Shown here: piece after piece, positions 53,182 through 60,709 of the stretch | How the letters are laid out: each line of letters begins with the position of its first letter | How positions within the stretch are numbered: the stretch's first letter is position 1 | Assembly: GCA_018672825.1 (NCBI GenBank) | Contig: JABHUE010000050.1 | Location: 1-60,709, forward strand | DNA: 60,709 nucleotides | Reading direction: 5' to 3' | Origin: Pseudomonadota bacterium | Lineage (GTDB): Bacteria > Pseudomonadota > Gammaproteobacteria > Arenicellales > UBA868 | The notes under the pieces: generated by a model | Told to the model about the DNA's origin: nothing | Seen by the model: only the letters and a program-made list of their open reading frames with translations | Database searches by the model: none | Position numbers and translations under genes: made by a program

Positions 53182-54378
53182 ATTAATGCCGAATTAGACA
53201 CGCGACTGGGTCGCGCCTTGGATCAAATCTCAGAGAATTCGATTAAGCGTTGGTTGAAAGAGATGATCGCGATTCCGAGCGAGAATCCTATGGATGGCGC
53301 TGTTGGCCCCGGGCGTCGCGAAAAAGAACTTGCCGAGTATTATCTTCAGCAGATGAGCGACTTGGGCTTAGACGTGAGTTCAAGAGATGCCGCACCCGAC
53401 AGGCCGAACGTTTTTGGGTCTCGCCACGGGTCGGGGGATGGGGACACGTTAATGCTATGTGGCCATCTAGATACCGTACTCACTGATGGATATAAAGATC
53501 CTTTTGTGCCAACTGAAAAAGACGGGCGTATCTATGGAAGGGGTTCGTGCGACATGAAGGCAGGCTTGGCTTGTTATCTCGAAGTCGCTCGAGTACTTGG
53601 AGATTCAGATATTGATTTGGCTGGATCGCTGATGTTGTGCGGCGTTGCCGATGAAGAATGGAAAATGATTGGTTCTCGGGAAATCGGTATTAATGGGCCC
53701 CGGGTGGATCATGTCATTATCGGAGAGCCGTCGGATCTTTCAGTTTGTCCGGCTCACAAGGGCCAATACGGACTGTTCATTCGGACCTACGGCCGAGCTG
53801 TTCATTCAAGTATTCCTGAGCAAGGGGAAAATGCGATTGAGCGGATGGCTCAGGTGATTAATGCGTTGTCCGATTATAACGAGGAGCTCGCAACCCGAGA
53901 CCCTCATCCACTATGCGGACATGGCCGATACAGTCCAGGTGTTATTCGAGGCGGAGAACTTGCTAGTACGGTTCCTGATTTTTGTGAGTTGGAGATTGAC
54001 CGACGTCTGTTGCCGAGTGATTCTGCTGAAGATGTTTATAGTGATATCAGGCGTCGACTGGACCCACTTAAAAATAGTGATCCTCATTTTCGGTATGAGC
54101 TTAGTGAGCCTTCATACGTTAACCCGCCGAACGATCTCCCAATTGACGCGCCGGTTGTCAGGTCCTTACTGGACTCCTTGACAACTCTAAAAGGGGCTCG
54201 GGCAAACGCTGAAGCTTTTCCTGGATCAACTGATGCCCCTCACCTGAAGAGTCCCTCGGTTATCTGTGGCCCCGGTTCCCTAAAGCAGGCGCATTCCTTG
54301 AATGAGTATGTGGAAATAGAACAATTAACCCAAGCGACTCGTATGTACCTTAAGGCAGCGTTTGACTTGCTCGGCTAA
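53182..54378 (+). CDS. ArgE/DapE-family deacylase (M20), acetylornithine deacetylase-like
   Basis: Two-zinc hydrolase removing acyl groups from amino acids. Metal-site motifs: LCGHLDTVLTDG, GRGSCDMKAGLACYL, VADEEWKM and IGEPSDLSVCPAHKGQ, in order; a C-terminal site is in SLKQAHSLNEYVE. A TTG at 53218 is the first conventional start, but the frame is open to 53152 and residues INAELDTRLGRAL upstream look like the expected N-terminus. An ATT at 53182 sits seven bases after AGGAG, so I extend the gene to it. The substrate is unknown; acetylornithine, succinyl-diaminopimelate or other N-acyl amino acids are possible. Confidence 0.85.
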   Translation: MNAELDTRLGRALDQISENSIKRWLKEMIAIPSENPMDGAVGPGRREKELAEYYLQQMSDLGLDVSSRDAAPDRPNVFGSRHGSGDGDTLMLCGHLDTVLTDGYKDPFVPTEKDGRIYGRGSCDMKAGLACYLEVARVLGDSDIDLAGSLMLCGVADEEWKMIGSREIGINGPRVDHVIIGEPSDLSVCPAHKGQYGLFIRTYGRAVHSSIPEQGENAIERMAQVINALSDYNEELATRDPHPLCGHGRYSPGVIRGGELASTVPDFCELEIDRRLLPSDSAEDVYSDIRRRLDPLKNSDPHFRYELSEPSYVNPPNDLPIDAPVVRSLLDSLTTLKGARANAEAFPGSTDAPHLKSPSVICGPGSLKQAHSLNEYVEIEQLTQATRMYLKAAFDLLG

Positions 54379-54379
54379 A

Positions 54380-55624
54380 TTAAAACCGATTTGGCGAATA
54401 GGGTGATAGATCAATCGTGGTAGGTTCGCGGTCGATTAATTGTTGTATGAGTTTGCCTGTGATTCCCCCGAGTGTAAGGCCAATGTGGTGATGACCAAAC
54501 GCATAAAAAACTGATGGATGTTTGGAGGATTGACCAATAACCGGGAGGCTGTCCGGCATCGTCGGGCGAAACCCTAACCAGTCAGATCCTCTTGCGGTAG
54601 CCTCAGGAAGTACCCGTCGAACAACGCTTTCGATGTAATTCAGACGTCTTTGGTTAGGTCGCGCACGTAGTCCCGCTAGCTCGACCGTGCCGGCAGCGCG
54701 GAGGCCGTCATCTAATGGAGAGATGTAAAGCCCGGCATCTGCGAGCCCGACCGGGCGATTCAACAACCGGGCGTCGTTAGGGAACATGACGTGATAACCT
54801 CGCTCGGTATCAAGCGGAACAGGATCGATACATCCGCCTGATATCTGGGTAGACCACGCACCTGCCGCGATGATCACTCGTTTTGCCTCTAGATCATTAG
54901 TGTGTGTTCCGACCTTTAAATGTCCATTGGACATGTTATTGAGCGAACACACTTTATTGTGAATAAACTGACCACCATCATCGATAAAACTCTGAGTGAG
55001 TCTTTGAATTAAGGCTTTGGGATTAGTCAAATGGAAGCCATCATCAAAAAGAATGCCACCTGGAAAAGTCGGCGCCAGGTGAGGCTCTAGTTCCTGAATT
55101 TCCCGAGATGTAATATCAGTGATTGGCACGCCCTGATCCCGACGGCGCTTGATATCATCTTGAGCGGCTGATAGCGAATTTTCTGTTGCGTAAAGATACA
55201 GGGTGCCTTGACGTTTTATCAGGTCCATTACCCGAGACGACTGAAAGAGTGCAATTGATGCATCCTCCGCATGACGTAGCAATGCGCCTAAACCAAGAAT
55301 TGTGTGGTCGACGTTGTCTCTCCGACAATGTCGCAAAAAACTTAACATCCATCCCAGACGTCTTGCTAGATAGAATGGCGATATCGATAGTGGTTTATCA
55401 GCACCTAGCATCAGTCGGGGTAGATTCTGAATTAACTTGGGATGATTAACGGGAATGCAGGCATAACTTGCAAAAGTTGCCGCGTTACCAAAACTGGTTT
55501 GACTGCCCGGTTCGTGTTGATCAATGAGCGTGACGTGATGACCCGCCTGCTGTAAGTAGAGGGCGCAACATACGCCCACCATCCCCGCACCGACGACGAG
55601 ATTGTTTTCTTGCCCTTTATCCAT
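54380..55624 (-). CDS. FAD-dependent D-amino acid dehydrogenase-like oxidoreductase (DadA family)
   Basis: Flavoprotein of the DAO superfamily. The FAD motif VVGAGMVGVCCALYLQQAG is at residues 11-29, followed by IDQHEPGSQTSFGNAA, the DadA-type segment with TSFGNA. The C-terminal motif GHHHIGLTLGGITGKLI closes the FAD site. Oxidative deamination of D-amino acids, or of a secondary amine, to the keto acid is likely. It ends one base from the deacylase stop on the opposite strand and is divergent from a branched-chain-type importer operon, suggesting a locus for uptake and breakdown of an amino acid derivative. Confidence 0.88.
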   Translation of the reverse strand: MDKGQENNLVVGAGMVGVCCALYLQQAGHHVTLIDQHEPGSQTSFGNAATFASYACIPVNHPKLIQNLPRLMLGADKPLSISPFYLARRLGWMLSFLRHCRRDNVDHTILGLGALLRHAEDASIALFQSSRVMDLIKRQGTLYLYATENSLSAAQDDIKRRRDQGVPITDITSREIQELEPHLAPTFPGGILFDDGFHLTNPKALIQRLTQSFIDDGGQFIHNKVCSLNNMSNGHLKVGTHTNDLEAKRVIIAAGAWSTQISGGCIDPVPLDTERGYHVMFPNDARLLNRPVGLADAGLYISPLDDGLRAAGTVELAGLRARPNQRRLNYIESVVRRVLPEATARGSDWLGFRPTMPDSLPVIGQSSKHPSVFYAFGHHHIGLTLGGITGKLIQQLIDREPTTIDLSPYSPNRF

Positions 55625-55947
55625 ATGAATTTTATTTTAATGTACTTTTGATAATGCAACGATGCGGACAGCGATACCCGAGGGGATGATCCTTAAAGGG
55701 TCGAAAAAATTTATGATTCAGGTCTGGTCGGTAAAGAGTGTTTTGATTAAAAATAATTCGGAGCATTCTCAGATTTAGCACCGTTCTGGTGGAGTAAAGT
55801 GTTAATTTTCCACTCGAGCAGAAACTTTCGGTTAATATCGTGACGGAGATTCACGCAAGATTTTTGTCAGTTTTCACGTCACGGCAAAATCGAATGGGTT
55901 GTTAAAAAAATGAGTTGCTTTTACGCGCCAATAATAGGGGAAATCGA
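55625..55947 (+). promoter_or_regulatory. Divergent control region between dadA-like gene and importer operon
   Basis: Over 300 bases without a gene. It contains the inverted repeat CGTGA/TCACG (55839-55855, 7-base spacer) and a second imperfect one with GATTTT (55859-55864) facing AAAATC (55886-55891). The AGGGG at 55935 precedes the chosen GTG start by seven bases. No promoter hexamers stand out. Confidence 0.4.
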
Positions 55948-57132
55948 GTGATCAACCGAGTTAAATATTCGTTGTTAGTTGCCGCAATGGCTTTGGCAGG
56001 AACGGCGCATGCGGACAGCGTCAAAATAGGCTTTGTATCAACGCTAACCACTCCGGCAGGCGTCATCGGTGCCGACATTAAAAACTCGGTTGAACTTGCG
56101 CTTCAGCATATTAACAACAAAATGGCAAATCTTGATGTTGAGTTGTTTCTGGAAGATGACGGCTTTAAACCTGATGTGGGTAAGCAGAAAACAGATAAGC
56201 TAGTGAAGCAAAATGACGTGGATTTTGTCGCTGGGTACATTTGGTCCCATGTTTTGCTGGCCTCAATGAATTCAGTGCTTAGCGCGAACAAATTTCTGAT
56301 CAGCGCTAACGCGGGACCTTCCCAGGTTGCGGGTAAACGTTGTCACGAAAACTTTTTTTCGACCTCGTGGCAAAATGACCAAACGCCAATGGCGCTCGGC
56401 GAGTATCTGAATAAGGAAGGCATAAGATCGCTCTATGTGATGGCACCAAACTATGCGGCCGGCAAGGATATGGTCGCGGGGGTGGAGTCTATTTTTGAAG
56501 GTGAAATCAAAGGCAAGGATTTAACGAAATGGGGTGCCGATGCTCAACTTGATTTTTCTGCTGAGCTGGCGAAAGCCAAAGCTTCGGGCGCCCAAGCGCT
56601 TTTTATTTTTTACCCCGGCAAGGCGGGTCCCGCTTTTCTGAAACAGTACCAGCAGGCAGGATTGCAGTCAGTGCTACCACTTTATAGCGTTTTTACAGTA
56701 GATGCGATTTCGCTCCCGCGCCTTCAAAAAGCGAATATTGAAGGTGTTCTGGGTTCTAAAAATACTCAGGCCTGGTCGCCTGATCTGGATAATGCAGCCA
56801 ACAAACGGTTTGTTGGGGATTATCTTGCTAAACATGGCGGATACCCGTCGTTTTATGGTGCCCAAGCCTACGACTCGATTATGCTGATCAGTAGCGCTGT
56901 CGAGTCGGTCAATGGTGATCTGTCAGATAAAAATGCGGTTCGAGATGCGCTTCGCTTGGCCAATTATGAATCGGTCCGCGGACCTTATACCTACGGGAAT
57001 AACGGAATGCCGATTCAGAATTTTTACCTTCGCGAGGTCGTCGAAGATGACGAAGGAAGATGGACGACAAAAGTAGTTGAGACCGTTTTTGAAAATCATC
57101 AGGATCCGTACGCATCGGATTGCAAGCTCTAG
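55948..57132 (+). CDS. Branched-chain amino acid-type ABC transporter substrate-binding protein
   Basis: Periplasmic binding protein of the LivK/AmiC family. The GTG at 55948 is preferred to the TTG at 55915 because AGGGG stands seven bases upstream; it yields the signal VKYSLLVAAMALAGTAHA with cleavage before DSVKIGF. The mature protein has two Rossmann-like lobes, with VDFVAGYIWSHVLLASMNSV in the ligand-facing region and a cysteine pair possible. Ligand may be an amino acid, amide, urea or an aromatic acid; the adjacent DadA-like and deacylase genes hint at an amino acid derivative. It heads a five-gene operon. Confidence 0.92.
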   Translation: MINRVKYSLLVAAMALAGTAHADSVKIGFVSTLTTPAGVIGADIKNSVELALQHINNKMANLDVELFLEDDGFKPDVGKQKTDKLVKQNDVDFVAGYIWSHVLLASMNSVLSANKFLISANAGPSQVAGKRCHENFFSTSWQNDQTPMALGEYLNKEGIRSLYVMAPNYAAGKDMVAGVESIFEGEIKGKDLTKWGADAQLDFSAELAKAKASGAQALFIFYPGKAGPAFLKQYQQAGLQSVLPLYSVFTVDAISLPRLQKANIEGVLGSKNTQAWSPDLDNAANKRFVGDYLAKHGGYPSFYGAQAYDSIMLISSAVESVNGDLSDKNAVRDALRLANYESVRGPYTYGNNGMPIQNFYLREVVEDDEGRWTTKVVETVFENHQDPYASDCKL

Positions 57133-57213
57133 GCGATCTCCTTGGGGTGACTATCGGCTTTGAGTACAGCCCTTAGTCAAGGTTAGACCGCGCTCGTTAT
57201 CGAAGGGATCGGT

Positions 57214-58140
57214 ATGGACTGGAACCTATTAATATCCCAGTTGGTCAATAGTGTTCAACTGGGACTGTTGCTCTTTCTGCTCGCCTCTGGGCTTACGCTT
57301 ATTTTTGGAATCATGGATTTCATTAACCTGTCCCATGGCTCTTTTTATATGATGGGCGCTTATTTTTGTGGGTCGATTGTTGCCGCAACGGGCTCTTTTT
57401 TCGCAGGGATTATTGTTGGACTCGTTGGTGTCTTTTTTTTAGGCGCACTCGTGGAGTGGTTGATTGCGCGTCAACTTTATAAAGAAAATCATTTAGATCA
57501 CGTTTTAGTTACTTTTGGCCTGATTCTTGTATTTGATGCGTTGGTTCATATCATCTGGGGTCCGTCCGGCCTCTCGATACCACTGCCCGATTTTTTAAAT
57601 GGGCAAATTCAATTAGGAAGCTTGGTTTTTCCGATTTATCGTCTTGTCATTATTTTTGGCGGATTGGCAGTTGCGGGAATTCTCTATCTACTGATTTCAA
57701 GAACGCGTCTTGGAATGCTTATTCGAGCCGGCGCGTCTGATCGCGATATGGTGGAATCATTAGGAATAAATATTAATCGACTTTTCCTCTTTGTGTTTGC
57801 GCTGGGTGCTGCGATGGCAGGTTTTGCCGGAATGCTTATCGCGCCGATCACAGAAGCGACTATCGGTATGGGTAATGACATCATCATTATTGCTTTTGTT
57901 GTCGTCATTGTTGGTGGAATAGGATCAATTAAGGGTGCTTTTTATGTCGCCCTAATGATTGGTTTTATCGACACCATGAGTCGATCTTATTTGGACGATT
58001 TTCTTGAATTACTCGCTTCAACGGCGGCTGCAGAGACCGCGGCGCCTGCGATTTCAGCGATGCTGGTTTACGTTTTGATGGCAGTTGTACTTGCTTTTAA
58101 GCCTACTGGCTTATTCCCACCAACAGCAGGTAATCGCTGA
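57214..58140 (+). CDS. Branched-chain amino acid-type ABC transporter permease (LivH family)
   Basis: Inner-membrane permease with eight or so hydrophobic segments over 308 residues. Conserved LivH features are LASGLTLIFGIMDFINLSHGS at the start and GASDRDMVESLGININR, the loop that contacts the ATPases. The stop overlaps the next start as TGATG. It pairs with the LivM-type permease that follows. Confidence 0.95.
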   Translation: MDWNLLISQLVNSVQLGLLLFLLASGLTLIFGIMDFINLSHGSFYMMGAYFCGSIVAATGSFFAGIIVGLVGVFFLGALVEWLIARQLYKENHLDHVLVTFGLILVFDALVHIIWGPSGLSIPLPDFLNGQIQLGSLVFPIYRLVIIFGGLAVAGILYLLISRTRLGMLIRAGASDRDMVESLGININRLFLFVFALGAAMAGFAGMLIAPITEATIGMGNDIIIIAFVVVIVGGIGSIKGAFYVALMIGFIDTMSRSYLDDFLELLASTAAAETAAPAISAMLVYVLMAVVLAFKPTGLFPPTAGNR

Positions 58141-59087
58141 TGGTCAATTTGAGTTGTACGCGTTCGGGAAAAGTTTACTTGGGCATGCTGTTCTTGCTTG
58201 GTATTGCGCCACTTCTATTTCAGTGGACCAATCAACCTTTTTTATTGGACCTACTAAGTCGAGGTCTGATTATTGGCATTGCCGCTCTAAGCCTTAATCT
58301 TATTTTAGGTTATGGAGGAATGATCAGCCTCGGCCATGTTGCGTATCTGGGTATCGGTGCTTACTGCGTAGGCATACCGGCTTACTATGATGTTTATGAT
58401 GGATGGATCCATCTGAGTTTGGCTATTGTCACTTGTGCTTTATTTGCCTTAATTACAGGAGCAGTGAGCCTCCGGACGAAAGGGGTTTACTTCATCATGA
58501 TTACGATGGCTTTTAGCCAAATGATCTACTTTATATTCCTCAGTCTTGAGGAATATGGAGCGGACGATGGGTTGGTCATCTATGCAAGAAGTGAATTTCC
58601 GGTATGGATGAATATGGAAAGTGCTGTTTCACTGTACTACTGGATCTTCGGTCTTTTAATATTGACTTTGTTTTTTATTCATCGCCTAGTGAGATCTCGG
58701 TTTGGGCGGGTAATCATAGGGTCGAAATATAACGATCTGCGCATGCAATCACTGGGCTTCAATACCTATGGGTATCGACTAACTTGTTATGTTATCTCAG
58801 CTGTCATCTGCGGCTTAGCAGGAGTGTTGCTTGGAAATTTTACGAGCTTTATCAGTCCCGAAATGATGAGCTGGACTCGTTCGGGAGAGTTGATTTTCAT
58901 GGTGATTATTGGGGGCACGGGGAGTCTATTCGGCCCATTATTTGGCGCGCTATCATTTTTATTTTTGGAAGAGGCCTTGTCGTTAATCACGATTTACTGG
59001 CATTTAATTTTTGGCGGCCTTCTCATTGCATTAGTACTGTTTGGGAAAGGAGGAATAGATGCTTGGCTCAGGAAGTTGGATAAATGA
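58140..59087 (+). CDS. Branched-chain amino acid-type ABC transporter permease (LivM family)
   Basis: Second permease, 315 residues, mostly hydrophobic. Diagnostic segments are GIAALSLNLILGYGGMISLGH, LRTKGVYFIMITMAFSQM and GFNTYGYRLTCYVISAVICG. Start ATG overlaps the LivH stop; its own stop overlaps the next gene as ATGA, so the membrane and ATPase subunits are coupled. It is slightly shorter than classic LivM because it lacks the extra N-terminal segments. Confidence 0.95.
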   Translation: MVNLSCTRSGKVYLGMLFLLGIAPLLFQWTNQPFLLDLLSRGLIIGIAALSLNLILGYGGMISLGHVAYLGIGAYCVGIPAYYDVYDGWIHLSLAIVTCALFALITGAVSLRTKGVYFIMITMAFSQMIYFIFLSLEEYGADDGLVIYARSEFPVWMNMESAVSLYYWIFGLLILTLFFIHRLVRSRFGRVIIGSKYNDLRMQSLGFNTYGYRLTCYVISAVICGLAGVLLGNFTSFISPEMMSWTRSGELIFMVIIGGTGSLFGPLFGALSFLFLEEALSLITIYWHLIFGGLLIALVLFGKGGIDAWLRKLDK

Positions 59088-59851
59088 CGCAAACCATGCG
59101 GGCTGACAGCGTTCTTTCTATTAAGTCGCTATGTAAAAATTTTGGCGGCATCAAAGCGACTGACGACGTTAGTCTTTCTGTAAGCCGCGGCGGCATTCAC
59201 GCGGTAATTGGTCCAAATGGGGCCGGGAAAACAACGCTGATCGCTCAGTTATCGGGTCAAATAACACCTGACTCGGGTGATATTGAATTTGACGGAAGGA
59301 GCATCCTGAGGGCTGGCATGGCTCAGCGGGCGAGGGCGGGCCTTGCCCGCTCGTTTCAAATCACAAGCGTTTTCCTAGAGATGACTATTCTGGAAAATGC
59401 CATGCTGGCCGTTCAGGGCGCGCAGGGGCATTCGTATCGATTCTGGGCCCCAACTCATAAGGATCAGGGTCTTGCTGACATTGCGATGGATCACTTGATG
59501 ACGGTTGGATTGCATCATCGTTCAGGACGCATTGTTTCTAGTATTTCTCATGGGGAGCAACGACAACTCGAGGTTGCAATGGCGCTCGCAATGCAGCCTC
59601 AAATGTTGTTGCTAGATGAGCCAATGGCCGGAATGGGAAAAGAAGAAACTTTTCGAATGATTGAAATTCTGTCATTAGTTGGAGCTGAAAAAACAATCTT
59701 GATGGTGGAACATGATATGGACGCGGTTTTTTCGCTCGCGGATCAACTTTCGGTACTGGTTAACGGGCGAGTGATCGCCACTGATTCAGTAGCGCAAATT
59801 CGCTCGAATCCCGAGGTTCAAAAATCCTACTTGGGTGACAGTTGTGCTTAA
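59084..59851 (+). CDS. Branched-chain amino acid-type ABC transporter ATP-binding protein (LivG family)
   Basis: ATPase subunit with Walker A GPNGAGKTTL near residue 45, the signature ISHGEQRQLEVAMALAMQP, Walker B MLLLDEPMAGM and the switch histidine in MVEHDMDAV. The signature reads SHGEQ rather than SGGQ, which is usual for LivG. The 255 residues are normal. It overlaps the LivM stop and the following LivF-type gene by 17 bases. Confidence 0.95.
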   Translation: MTQTMRADSVLSIKSLCKNFGGIKATDDVSLSVSRGGIHAVIGPNGAGKTTLIAQLSGQITPDSGDIEFDGRSILRAGMAQRARAGLARSFQITSVFLEMTILENAMLAVQGAQGHSYRFWAPTHKDQGLADIAMDHLMTVGLHHRSGRIVSSISHGEQRQLEVAMALAMQPQMLLLDEPMAGMGKEETFRMIEILSLVGAEKTILMVEHDMDAVFSLADQLSVLVNGRVIATDSVAQIRSNPEVQKSYLGDSCA

Positions 59852-60545
59852 GATTGAAAACATCGATTCATTTTATGGCTCGATCCAAGCGTTATTTGGC
59901 ATGACTCTAAAATGCGAGGAAGGAAAACTCACAACGCTGCTCGGTCGAAATGGGATGGGCAAAACAACGACAGTTAAGTCCATTATCGGCAAGGTGTCGG
60001 TGACACATGGACAGATTTCTTTTTGTGGTGAGTCAATTATAGGAATACCGACCTATGACATTATTAAGAAGGGAATTGGATTGGTTCCGGAAGGGCGACA
60101 TATTTTTCCTAACTTAAGCGTAAAAGAAAACTTAGTCGCAACCGCTAATAAAGATTCGGATCAAGCAATTGAATGGACGGTAGGCCAAGTCGTCGAGTTC
60201 TTCCCCGCTCTCGGGGATCGACTCAATCATATGGGAAATCAGTTATCGGGAGGAGAGCAGCAGATGTTAGCTATCGGACGAGCCCTCATGCTTAATCCTA
60301 AAATGTTAATTCTTGATGAGGCGACTGAAGGATTAGCGCCCCTTGTTCGCCAAGAAATTTGGAATCGTCTTGCGGAAATTAAGCAGTTAGGTATCACGAT
60401 TCTGCTGATAGACAAGAATATCGACGAGTTCATCGATATATCGGACTTCCACTACGTTATCGAGAAAGGCCAGCAAGTTTGGGCAGGGTCTTCAAGGGAG
60501 TTGGTTGATAATGCTGACTTAAAAGCGCGTTACCTCGGCATTTGA
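59835..60545 (+). CDS. Branched-chain amino acid-type ABC transporter ATP-binding protein (LivF family)
   Basis: Second ATPase subunit: Walker A GRNGMGKTTTVKS near residue 37, the LivF-specific GLVPEGRHIFPNLSVKENL, signature LSGGEQQMLAIGRALM and Walker B MLILDEATEGLAP. GTG at 59835 overlaps livG; a second GTG three codons later is also possible. In the switch region LLIDKNIDEF the usual histidine is replaced by lysine or asparagine, as in many LivF proteins. This ends the operon as far as the window shows. Confidence 0.95.
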   Translation: MTVVLKIENIDSFYGSIQALFGMTLKCEEGKLTTLLGRNGMGKTTTVKSIIGKVSVTHGQISFCGESIIGIPTYDIIKKGIGLVPEGRHIFPNLSVKENLVATANKDSDQAIEWTVGQVVEFFPALGDRLNHMGNQLSGGEQQMLAIGRALMLNPKMLILDEATEGLAPLVRQEIWNRLAEIKQLGITILLIDKNIDEFIDISDFHYVIEKGQQVWAGSSRELVDNADLKARYLGI

Positions 60546-60709
60546 CTTTTCACAGACGCGGATCGGACGAGTAAGTATCTAGAAATTGCATATGATTTTT
60601 TCGCATACAGATTAAAGTTTCACTTTTGTTTCGATATAATTGAGTCAAATACGCTGTTAGATTGTTTGCTCAACGCGTGACGTGTTCTGATAAAAAATTC
60701 ACGTGTGGC
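60546..60709. other. Right-edge intergenic sequence
   Basis: 164 bases after the importer operon, AT-rich with no supported gene. A TTGTTT/TATAAT-like pair is hinted at around 60624-60640 (GATATAAT), which could be a promoter for a gene beyond the edge. Confidence 0.3.

Overview
The window looks like chromosomal DNA of a free-living, probably marine gammaproteobacterium. The basis is gene order and family: tig-clpP-clpX-lon-hupB-tRNA(Val)-tRNA(Asp)-ppiD, lptFG divergent from pepA-holC-valS (the Pseudomonas-type arrangement), rsmJ and rsmE, plus C2-sulfonate catabolism genes common in ocean heterotrophs. No genus can be assigned from the sequence alone.

Layout. 1-3060 is an accessory edge: a GNAT acetyltransferase cut by the window border, a small lipoprotein, a protein resembling phage DUF2815/Enc34 ssDNA-binding proteins, and a 457-residue protein I cannot assign. 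3252-21981 is housekeeping: tRNA-Leu, the chaperone/protease run with a near-consensus sigma-32 promoter before lon, HU, two tRNAs, PpiD, FabI, two rRNA methyltransferases, ValRS, HolC, PepA and LptFG. 22007-34100 looks like a taurine/C2-sulfonate locus. On the minus strand are a MocR regulator, sulfoacetaldehyde acetyltransferase (Xsc) and alanine dehydrogenase. Divergent on the plus strand are an omega-amino acid:pyruvate aminotransferase, a polyamine-type ABC transporter and a MetE-like zinc thiol methyltransferase. In the inferred pathway, the transporter imports an amino-sulfonate or related amine, the aminotransferase moves its amino group to pyruvate, Ald regenerates pyruvate from alanine, and Xsc makes acetyl phosphate and sulfite. 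The sulfite exporter or oxidase and phosphotransacetylase are not in the window.

34114-45642 is an envelope-rich accessory block. It holds an MltF-like lytic transglycosylase, an MscS channel operon with two uncharacterised exported proteins, then a DUF2092-like periplasmic protein followed by two tandem small exported peptides sharing an 11-residue arginine-rich motif and an outer-membrane beta-barrel. A small lipoprotein, a D15/BamA-like barrel and a two-gene secreted cluster with an HxxxDxxxH motif follow. The DUF2092/peptide/barrel cassette is my best candidate for an undescribed system.

45647-60545 returns to catabolism: an omega-transaminase divergent from methylmalonate/malonate-semialdehyde dehydrogenase (a likely beta-alanine route), PanC, a 3-hydroxyisobutyrate dehydrogenase-family enzyme, gamma carbonic anhydrase and SohB. 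It ends with an ArgE/DapE-family deacylase (possible ATT start), a DadA-like oxidase and a complete LivKHMGF-type importer. I saw no CRISPR array, insertion sequence or rRNA gene.
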